Positions 1-6,289 of a DNA stretch of 33,119 nt are shown piece after piece (the first letter of the stretch is position 1; every line of letters starts with the position of its first letter). Under the pieces are notes generated by a model. That model saw only the letters and a list, made by a program, of their open reading frames with translations, ran no database searches and was not told the DNA's origin. Source of the stretch: JBDSLU01 sp039916225. GTDB lineage: Bacteria > Acidobacteriota > Vicinamibacteria > Vicinamibacterales > Vicinamibacteraceae. Location of the stretch: contig JBDSLU010000012.1 of assembly GCA_039916225.1 (NCBI GenBank), positions 1-33,119 on the forward strand, given 5' to 3'. Both the position numbers and the translations under genes were made by a program.

Positions 1-77
1 GACGCGTCGTGGACGGCGCCGTCCGACGCGGAGCCGCGATGCCCTGACACCGGCACACACGGGCACTGAGGGACACC

Positions 78-1031
78 GTGGCTTTCCCGCCGGCCGGATC
101 GCCGCCCCCCTACGCGCCGCCGATCCCGGCCGCGTTCCGCCGGCCGTTCGGCGTACTGGCCCTCGCCACCCTCAACCTGTTGGGCGCGCTCGCCAACGTC
201 GCGTGCGGGGCGCTCCTGGTCGTCGCCGGCGCGATGGTCGACGACGGCGAAGATGGCGCCGTCGTCCTGATGGTCATCGGCGTGCTGCTGATGGTCTTCG
301 GGGCGTTCCATCTCCTGACGTCGATCGGCCTGTTCCTGCTCAAGGGGTTCGGCCGCGTCTGCCAGATGATCCAGAGCGGCATCGGCCTGCTGATCGTCCC
401 GCTGGGCACGATCGTCTCGGCCCTCATCCTCTACTACCTGACGCGGCCGGGCGTGGCGCTGCTGTTCTCCGGGCGGCCGCCGGCGGCGATGACACCCGAG
501 GAGCGCGCCCTGGTGGCAGGCGACTCCGATCAGGGCGTGGTCGTCGTCGTCGTCGCCATCGTCGGGCTGTTCGGCGGCGTGGCGCTGGTCGGCATCCTGG
601 CTGCGATCGCGATCCCCGCCTTGCTGCGCGCGCGCATGGCCGGCAACGAGGCCGTCGCCATCGGGAACGTCCGGGCGATGAGCTCGGCACAGGCGGCCTA
701 CGCGGCCACCCACGACGGCCGCTTCGGCACGCTGGCATGCCTGACGGCGCCGGCGGACTGCCCCGCTGCCGATGGCTCCGTGGCGAGACAGCCGTTCATC
801 GACGCAGCCGCGGCCGAACCGGGCCCCCGGAGCGGCTACACGTTCCAGTTGCGGCTCTCGCCCGACCACGGACACTTCGTCTACTGGGCCGAACCCGACC
901 GGCGCGGCCAGACCGGTCATCGGGCCTTCTGCGTCACCGAGGCGTCGGCCCTGCAGGAGTACGTCGGGGAAGCGCGCTTCGCGCCGACGGCTGCCGAAGA
1001 GGGCTGCCCGGCCGGCGGCCGGACGTTGTAA
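78..1031 (+). CDS. Membrane protein with pilin-like helix and C-terminal domain
   Basis: 317 aa. A proline-rich N-terminus (residues 1-20) is followed by three hydrophobic segments (about 24-55, 60-90, 98-122). A fourth (about 153-183) runs into GILAAIAIPALLRARMAGNE and then a region with 'AMSSAQAAYAATHDGRFGTL'. That stretch resembles the N-terminal helix and early globular part of type IV pilins and pseudopilins, especially those annotated in Acidobacteria. The canonical prepilin peptidase site (G-FTLIE at the protein start) is absent, and the pilin-like part is internal. It is therefore unlikely to be processed as a pilin; it may be a membrane-anchored protein that reuses the fold. The C-terminal part has cysteines at 221, 228, 285 and 310 and is probably outside the cytoplasm. 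The start is GTG at 78, chosen because GAGGGA lies 4 bases upstream. The NIPSNAP gene begins 10 bases after the stop. Function unknown. Confidence 0.75.
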   Translation: MAFPPAGSPPPYAPPIPAAFRRPFGVLALATLNLLGALANVACGALLVVAGAMVDDGEDGAVVLMVIGVLLMVFGAFHLLTSIGLFLLKGFGRVCQMIQSGIGLLIVPLGTIVSALILYYLTRPGVALLFSGRPPAAMTPEERALVAGDSDQGVVVVVVAIVGLFGGVALVGILAAIAIPALLRARMAGNEAVAIGNVRAMSSAQAAYAATHDGRFGTLACLTAPADCPAADGSVARQPFIDAAAAEPGPRSGYTFQLRLSPDHGHFVYWAEPDRRGQTGHRAFCVTEASALQEYVGEARFAPTAAEEGCPAGGRTL

Positions 1032-1040
1032 TCTCCCGCC

Positions 1041-1547
1041 ATGCCTCAACTGTCCTCGTTCTCCGCCCGCCGTCCGGCGTTCGCGTTGATCTCGGCGCTG
1101 GCCCTCGGAGCCCTCATGCCCTCGATCACGTCCGCCCAGCAGCCTCCGGCCGGTGCCGCCACGCTCCCGGCCGCCACCCCCGCCCCGGCGGCGGTGTCGT
1201 CGAGCCCGTCGGTCGCCAAGAACGGCCGCGTCTTCGAGATGCGCACCTATTACTGCCATCCCGGACGGCTCGAGGCGCTGAACAAGCGCTTCCGCGACCA
1301 CACCAACCGTCTGTTCGCGAAGCACGGCATCGAGCTGGTCGGCTATTGGATGCCGATCGACAAGCCGGACATCCTCACCTACGTCCTGGCGTATCCGAGC
1401 CGTGAAGCGGCGGTCAAGTCGTGGACCGGCTTCCGCGGCGATGCCGAGTGGAACACCGCGCGGACCGCGTCGGAAGCCGACGGCCCGATCGTCCAGAAGG
1501 TGGAATCGGTCTACATGAGCCCGACGGACTACTCGCCCATCAAGTAG
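1041..1547 (+). CDS. Secreted NIPSNAP family protein
   Basis: 168 aa. Residues 1-33 look like a Sec signal peptide (basic start, hydrophobic core about 13-27, cleavage near SAQ). An Ala/Pro-rich linker (about 34-58) follows. The rest matches the NIPSNAP fold, a ferredoxin-like alpha/beta barrel: 'VFEMRTYYCHPGRLEALNKR' at 64-83, then 'HGIELVGYWMP', 'YVLAYPSREAAVKSW' and a C-terminal 'SVYMSPTDYSPI'. Family members are poorly understood and no catalytic residues can be assigned. One domain of about 100 residues is normal for bacterial members, but a signal peptide makes this one periplasmic. It is probably co-transcribed with the gene upstream, since only 9 bases separate them. There is no clear Shine-Dalgarno, so translation may be coupled. 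Confidence 0.82.
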   Translation: MPQLSSFSARRPAFALISALALGALMPSITSAQQPPAGAATLPAATPAPAAVSSSPSVAKNGRVFEMRTYYCHPGRLEALNKRFRDHTNRLFAKHGIELVGYWMPIDKPDILTYVLAYPSREAAVKSWTGFRGDAEWNTARTASEADGPIVQKVESVYMSPTDYSPIK

Positions 1548-1561
1548 CCGGTGAATAGTGG

Positions 1562-1606
1562 GCGGCGGGTTCCCTGTGGACCCGCCGCGCGTCCGCCCGG
1601 GACGCG
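1562..1606. terminator. Two tandem GC-rich hairpins after the NIPSNAP gene
   Basis: GCGGCGGG at 1562-1569 pairs with CCCGCCGC at 1581-1588, extended by TCC/GGA around a CTGT loop with one bulged T. Immediately after, CGCGTCC (1588-1594) pairs with GGACGCG (1600-1606) around a five-base loop. Neither is followed by a T-run, so a classical intrinsic terminator is not shown. Position between a stop codon and the next promoter supports a terminator or RNA-stabilising role. Confidence 0.5.
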
Positions 1607-1641
1607 ACCTCGGCCGTACAGTTTCCTGACACAAGCCTGGA

Positions 1642-1670
1642 TTGACGACCAAGTTGGTCGGAGATAGACT
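1642..1670 (+). promoter_or_regulatory. Sigma70-like promoter of the iron-uptake operon
   Basis: TTGACG (1642-1647) and TAGACT (1665-1670) are separated by exactly 17 bases, a close fit to a housekeeping promoter. The expected start of transcription is near 1677, giving a leader of about 54 bases before the ATG at 1731. The spacer contains a perfect 7-1-7 palindrome, CGACCAA-G-TTGGTCG, at 1646-1660, which is a plausible operator because a bound protein would sit between -35 and -10. Confidence 0.6.
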
Positions 1671-1685
1671 CGCCGGCGTCGAAAG

Positions 1686-1704
1686 TGAGATGCGTCTCAT
1701 CTCA
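1686..1704. promoter_or_regulatory. Palindromic operator candidate (iron repressor type)
   Basis: TGAGATG-CGTCT-CATCTCA is a 19-bp inverted repeat with perfect 7-bp arms, at about +10 to +28 of the predicted transcript. The inner TGAGA-TGCG-TCTCA is a second, overlapping symmetry. Length and position fit a repressor site. TonB receptor operons are usually controlled by Fur-family or DtxR-family iron repressors, but the sequence does not match the classical Fur box closely, so the regulator is not identified. Confidence 0.5.
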
Positions 1705-1730
1705 GTTTTGCCCGTAGCGACTCCGACCCC

Positions 1731-2993
1731 ATGGCCCAGCGCATCCGCACCCTCTTCTTCTGGCTCCATCTCACCGCCGGTCTCCTGGCGGGAGTGGTCG
1801 TCCTGGTCATGTCGGCCACCGGCGTCCTGCTCACCTTCGAGAAGCAGGTCGTCTACTACGCCGACACTCGCAACATCACGCTGACGCCGCCAGCGTCGGC
1901 GGAGGCGGCGTTGCCCATCGACGAGGTGCTCGCTCGCGTTCGGGCGACCGGCCTCGTCGCCGAGCCGAGCGGGGTCACGGTACGCCGGGATCCCGCCGCA
2001 CCGGTCGCCGTCGCCGTCGGCCAGGGCACTGTCGCCTACGTCGACCCCTACACCGGCCGGCTGCTCGGCCGCGGCGACGCCGGCGTGCGCGCCTTCTTCC
2101 GCAGCGTCACCGACTGGCATCGCTGGCTGGCCGCCACCGGCGAATACCGCACCACCGGTCGGGCCGTCACCGGCGCCTCCAATCTCGCTTTCCTCTTCAT
2201 GGTCCTGTCGGGCGCTTACCTCTGGATCCCGCGCACCTGGGCGTGGCGGGCGGTGAAGCAGGTCATCTGGTTCCGCGGCGGCCTGCCGGGCAAGGCGCGC
2301 GACTTCAACTGGCACAACACGATCGGCGTGTGGTCGGTGGTCCCGCTGGCGGTCGTCGTCGCCTCCGGCGTCGTCATCTCGTATCCCTGGGCGAGCAACC
2401 TTGTCTACCGGATCGCCGGCGAGGCGCCGCCGGCGCCGCGCGGCGGTGGTGAAGGCCGCCCGGCTCGCGCCGAAGGCGCCCGGACGGAAGGCCCCGGTGG
2501 TGAACGCCCGCGCGGAGAGCGTGGTCGCGACGGAAACGAGCGCGGCGAGGGACGTCGCGCCGGCGTGGCAGGTCCCGAGCCGCCGCTGGCGGCCGCCTGG
2601 GCGACCGCGCTCGCCCATCGGCCGGAGTGGCGCACCATCACGCTACGCCTCCCGGTCGCGCCGACCCCGACCCTCGCCTTCACGATCGATGACGGCGGCC
2701 CCGGCCAGCCGCAGTACCGCGGCACGCTGACCGTCGACCGCGCCTCGGGCGCCGTCGCCAAGTGGGAAGGCTTCGACGCCACCACCCGCGGGCGTCAGCT
2801 GCGCAGCCTGCTCCGCTTCGCGCACACCGGCGAGGTGCTGGGCGTCCCCGGGCAGTTCATCGCCGGCCTCGTCTCGCTCGGCGGCGTCGTCCTCGTCTAC
2901 ACCGGCTTTGCCTTGTCGTATCGCCGCTTCATCGGCTGGCTTGCCCGCCGCCGTCGCCCCGTCGTCGCAGCGGCTGCCCGGCCGGCTGCCTGA
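1731..2993 (+). CDS. piuB: PepSY-associated membrane protein, PiuB-like
   Basis: 420 aa inner-membrane protein of the PepSY_TM family, often annotated as iron-uptake factor PiuB and thought to reduce or process iron siderophores at the inner membrane. Four membrane segments are visible (about 9-36, 150-167, 197-219, 373-398). Family-typical histidines lie in or beside them: H13 in 'WLHLTAG', H130 in 'DWHRW', H195 in 'NWHNTIG' and H365 in 'FAHTGEV'. PepSY-like periplasmic segments lie between TM1 and TM2 and between TM3 and TM4. Residues 237-278 are an insert very rich in Gly, Arg and Glu with no predicted fold. The ATG at 1731 places WLHLTAG in the usual N-terminal position. First gene of the operon; the receptor gene starts 40 bases after its stop. 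Confidence 0.88.
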   Translation: MAQRIRTLFFWLHLTAGLLAGVVVLVMSATGVLLTFEKQVVYYADTRNITLTPPASAEAALPIDEVLARVRATGLVAEPSGVTVRRDPAAPVAVAVGQGTVAYVDPYTGRLLGRGDAGVRAFFRSVTDWHRWLAATGEYRTTGRAVTGASNLAFLFMVLSGAYLWIPRTWAWRAVKQVIWFRGGLPGKARDFNWHNTIGVWSVVPLAVVVASGVVISYPWASNLVYRIAGEAPPAPRGGGEGRPARAEGARTEGPGGERPRGERGRDGNERGEGRRAGVAGPEPPLAAAWATALAHRPEWRTITLRLPVAPTPTLAFTIDDGGPGQPQYRGTLTVDRASGAVAKWEGFDATTRGRQLRSLLRFAHTGEVLGVPGQFIAGLVSLGGVVLVYTGFALSYRRFIGWLARRRRPVVAAAARPAA

Positions 2994-3033
2994 TCACCGC
3001 TCGGTTCCGTCCGGTCCGTGCCACACGAACATC

Positions 3034-5610
3034 ATGAAGACCCGTCCGACGTCCCGTCGCTCGTCCTCCCGCGCCCGGTCCTCGTCCCGTCGCTGGGCCA
3101 CCGTCGGCGTCCTCGCGGCGTCGGCCGCCCTCGCCGGCCGCGTCTCGGCCGCGTCGATCCAACTGCCGCCGGAGTTTCGGGCCCGCGTCGTCGAGCCGCT
3201 GTCCGTTGCCTGGCTGCGCGACGAACGCCACCACGCGTCCGATGTGACGATCGGCCCGGCCGTCGTCCGCGCTGACGATCAGCTGCCGGCGGCCACCCGC
3301 TTCGACATCCCGCCGGGGCCGCTGTCGGCCGTGATCAAGGCGTTCGAGGCCGTCACCGGCTACACCGTCACGATGACCGAGCCAGCACTCGGGGATCTGC
3401 CGTCGCCCGGCGTGGCCGGTGTCACCACGGTCGACAAGGCGATCGCCGCGATCCTGCAGGGCACGGGCGTCAACGCCCGCGAGACGGGGCTCCGGCAGTT
3501 CACGCTGGCGCTCGGCGGCGTCAGCGAATCGCTCGAGGTGACCGCCACGACGCGGGTCGGGTCGGTCCGCTACGCCCGTCCGGTCAGTGAGACACCGCAG
3601 ACCATCCAGGTGATTCCGCGACAGGTGATGGAGGCGCAGGGCGTCACGACCCTGAGCGAGGCGCTGCGCAACGTGCCCGGCATCAGCCTGCAGGCCGGCG
3701 AGGGCGGCGGCGCCTCCAGCACCACCGGCGACATGTTCAACCTGCGCGGCTTCAGCGCCAACAACAGCCTCTTCGTCGACGGGGTCCGTGATGACGGGTT
3801 GATCGCACGCGACGTCTTCAACCTCGAACAGGTCGAGGTGTTCCTCGGCCCGACCGGCACCGACGTCGGCCGCGGCAACGCCGCCGGCTACGTCAACATG
3901 ACCACCAAGACGCCGGCCGTGCAGACGCGCTACGCCGGCATGGCGACGCTCGGCACCGCCGACCAGCGCCGGGTGTCGATCGATCTCAATCAGGCCGCGC
4001 CCGTCGGGAAGCCGGGATCGTGGCTCGCCGGCACCGCGCTCCGCCTCAACGCGCTCAAGCAGGACAGCGGCGTCCCCGGACGCGACGAGGTCCGGCTGCG
4101 CTCGCAGGCCGTCGCGCCGTCGCTGGCCCTCGGTCTCGGCACCCACACGCGCATCGCCGCCGGCGGTCAGTTCACCGAGCAGGACAACGTGCCGGACTAC
4201 GGCATCCCGGGCGGCGCCTGGCAGGAATCGCGGCTGGCGCCGACGACCGTGCAGTCGCCGCAGCCGGTCGATCAATCGAACTTCTACGGCACGCCGGCCG
4301 CGGACTACGACCGCGTGTCGCAGGACAGCACCTTCGCGCGCCTCGAGCACGACCTGCGGCCGACGCTGCAGCTGAAGCACCAGTTCCGTCACAACAAGGC
4401 ACACCGCGCCGCGCTGATCTCGACGGTCCAGAACCCGGCCGCGTATGACGCCGTGACCGGCCAGGTCACCGTCGCCCGGCAGGGCAACGAGCGCGAGAAC
4501 CGCATCACCGCCAACCAGACGAGCGTCTCCACGGTGGGTCGCACAGGACAGGCGTCGCACGCCTTGACCGGCACGCTGGAGTTCACGCGCGAATCGCAGT
4601 TCACGCCGACGCTGGCCGGGTTCGGCACGCGCAGCACGGCGGACATCTACCACCCGGACGTGAACACCCCGGTCGCCGGCGTGGACGTGACGCGCACCGG
4701 CGCGTTCAGCGACGGCCAGGCCGATACCGTCGCCCTGTCGGTCTTCGACGCCATCGACATCGGCCCGCGGTTGCAGCTCACCGGTGGACTGCGCGTGGAG
4801 CGCTACGACGCGACCTTCCTCGCCCGCGACGCCGCCGGCGTCGCCACCACGGACGTCGACGTCGCCGACACGCTGGTCAGCGGCAAGATCGGTCTCCTCT
4901 ACAAGCTGACCGACCAGGGCAACGCCTACGTGTCCTTCGGCAACACCAAGACGCCGCCGGGCACCGCCAACTTCGCGCTGTCGGCGCAGGCCAACAACCA
5001 GAACAACCCCAACACCGACCCGCAGATCTCGCGCAACCTCGAGGTCGGCACCAAGTGGAACTTCTACGGCAGCCGCCTGTCGCTGACCGGCGCGGCGTTC
5101 CGGACGAAGAACGAGAACGTCATCTTCTCCGTCGACGCCACGGCGGTGCCGCCGGTGTTCAACCAGGACGACGCCCAGGAAGTGACGGGCGTCAGCCTCG
5201 GTATCGCCGGACGCGTCGTGCGGGCCTGGGACGTCACCGCCAACCTCGCGTATCTCGACTCCGAGAACCTCTCGCAGAACGCCGCCAACAACGGCCGGCG
5301 GCTGACGCTGGCGCCGGTGTTCTCGGGCAGCGTGTGGACCACCTACACGACGCCGTGGCGGCTGAGCGTGGGCGGCGGCGTCCGCTTCATCGGCGACGTC
5401 TTCATCAACGCCGGCAATACCATCCAGGCGCCAGGCTACGCGCTGGTCGACGCGATGGCGACCTACGACGTGTCGCGCCACGTGTCGCTTCGCCTGAACG
5501 TCTACAACCTGACCGACGAGTCCTACGTTCGCAACGTCAACAACAACGGCGGCCGCTACAACCCCGGCTATCCGCGCACCGCAACCCTGACCGCGAGCTT
5601 CGGGTTTTAG
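3034..5610 (+). CDS. TonB-dependent siderophore receptor with STN domain
   Basis: 858 aa from the ATG at 3034 (an in-frame ATG at 2908 lies inside piuB and is rejected). Domains: Arg/Ser-rich signal peptide (1-40), STN domain (about 88-160, 'FDIPPGPLSAVIKAFEAVTG'), possible TonB box 'LEVTATT' (167-173), plug (about 183-295, with 'ALRNVPGISLQAGEGGG' and 'FNLRGFSANNSLFVDGVRD'), then a 22-strand-type barrel ending in the expected C-terminal Phe. It imports ferric siderophores across the outer membrane using TonB energy. The STN domain normally relays substrate binding to a FecR-type anti-sigma factor, but no fecI/fecR pair is present here. Position between piuB-like and piuC-like genes makes it the piuA/fiu equivalent. 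The substrate, probably a catecholate, is inferred from family context only. Confidence 0.93.
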   Translation: MKTRPTSRRSSSRARSSSRRWATVGVLAASAALAGRVSAASIQLPPEFRARVVEPLSVAWLRDERHHASDVTIGPAVVRADDQLPAATRFDIPPGPLSAVIKAFEAVTGYTVTMTEPALGDLPSPGVAGVTTVDKAIAAILQGTGVNARETGLRQFTLALGGVSESLEVTATTRVGSVRYARPVSETPQTIQVIPRQVMEAQGVTTLSEALRNVPGISLQAGEGGGASSTTGDMFNLRGFSANNSLFVDGVRDDGLIARDVFNLEQVEVFLGPTGTDVGRGNAAGYVNMTTKTPAVQTRYAGMATLGTADQRRVSIDLNQAAPVGKPGSWLAGTALRLNALKQDSGVPGRDEVRLRSQAVAPSLALGLGTHTRIAAGGQFTEQDNVPDYGIPGGAWQESRLAPTTVQSPQPVDQSNFYGTPAADYDRVSQDSTFARLEHDLRPTLQLKHQFRHNKAHRAALISTVQNPAAYDAVTGQVTVARQGNERENRITANQTSVSTVGRTGQASHALTGTLEFTRESQFTPTLAGFGTRSTADIYHPDVNTPVAGVDVTRTGAFSDGQADTVALSVFDAIDIGPRLQLTGGLRVERYDATFLARDAAGVATTDVDVADTLVSGKIGLLYKLTDQGNAYVSFGNTKTPPGTANFALSAQANNQNNPNTDPQISRNLEVGTKWNFYGSRLSLTGAAFRTKNENVIFSVDATAVPPVFNQDDAQEVTGVSLGIAGRVVRAWDVTANLAYLDSENLSQNAANNGRRLTLAPVFSGSVWTTYTTPWRLSVGGGVRFIGDVFINAGNTIQAPGYALVDAMATYDVSRHVSLRLNVYNLTDESYVRNVNNNGGRYNPGYPRTATLTASFGF

Positions 5611-5611
5611 C

Positions 5612-6289
5612 ATGCTGATCGCGATCCCCGACGTTCTCACGCCGGAGCAGGTCCAGTTGGCGCGTCAGAAGCTCGACGCGGCCGGGTGGGTCGACGGCAA
5701 GGTCACCGCCGGTCCGCAGTCGGCGCGGGCCAAGGACAACCTGCAGCTGGCCGAGAGCGATCCGGCCGCCCGTGAGCTGGGCGACCTGATCCTCGGCGCG
5801 CTGCAGCGCAACCCGCTGTTCATCTCGGCGGCGCTGCCGCTGAAGATCTTCCCACCGCTGTTCAATAGGTATCAGGGCGGCCAGGCGTTCGGCAGCCACG
5901 TCGACAACGCCATCCGGCAGGTCACTGGCACGCCGCACCGCATCCGCACCGATCTCTCAGCGACGCTGTTCTTCGCCAATCCCGACGAGTACGAGGGCGG
6001 CGAGCTGGTGGTCGAGGACACCTACGGCGTCCACAGCGTCAAGCTGCCGGCCGGGCACCTGGTGCTCTACCCGTCGACCAGCCTGCACTCGGTGCGGCCG
6101 ATCACGCGCGGGGCGCGCGTGGCTTCCTTCTTCTGGATCCAGAGCATGGTGCGCGACGACGGCCAGCGCACGCTGCTGTTCGACCTCGACACGGCGATCC
6201 AGCGGGTCGCCACCGACACCGACCATCCGTCGGTGGTGCAGCTCACTGGCGTCTACCACAACCTGATTCGCCGCTGGGCCGACGCCTAG
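5612..6289 (+). CDS. piuC: Fe(II)/2-oxoglutarate PKHD-type hydroxylase, PiuC/YbiX family
   Basis: 225 aa, the normal length for the YbiX/PiuC family. The Fe(II) triad is visible as H96-x-D98 ('SHVDNAI') and H159 ('TSLHSV'), with 2-oxoglutarate-binding R169 ('GARVASFFW'). 'FFANPDEYEGGELVV' is the family's conserved core, and the C-terminal helix ends in 'VYHNLIRRWADA'. Cytoplasmic dioxygenase; its physiological substrate is not settled, but the gene is almost always beside a catecholate-siderophore receptor and is iron-regulated. The ATG follows the receptor stop by one base, so the two are translationally coupled. Its stop codon overlaps the stop of the convergent gene on the other strand. 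Confidence 0.94.
   Translation: MLIAIPDVLTPEQVQLARQKLDAAGWVDGKVTAGPQSARAKDNLQLAESDPAARELGDLILGALQRNPLFISAALPLKIFPPLFNRYQGGQAFGSHVDNAIRQVTGTPHRIRTDLSATLFFANPDEYEGGELVVEDTYGVHSVKLPAGHLVLYPSTSLHSVRPITRGARVASFFWIQSMVRDDGQRTLLFDLDTAIQRVATDTDHPSVVQLTGVYHNLIRRWADA

Noticed and set aside
1..77. Possible 3' end of an upstream gene (frames ending at 47 or 69)
   Set aside because: Only 15-22 codons are visible, neither frame is distinctive, and the choice cannot be supported.
535..556. Short run of GTC triplets encoding a Val stretch in the first gene
   Set aside because: Six codons within a membrane segment; ordinary for Val in GC-rich DNA and too short to call a functional repeat.
1686..1704. Calling this palindrome a Fur box outright
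   Set aside because: Length and place fit, but the bases differ from the classical GATAATGATAATCATTATC consensus, so only an unnamed operator is claimed.
2929..5640. Minus-strand open frame of about 900 codons opposite the TonB receptor
   Set aside because: Composition is Arg/Gly/Ala/Val-rich without any recognisable domain, and it lies exactly opposite a gene with clear family motifs. Long antisense frames are expected in DNA this GC-rich.
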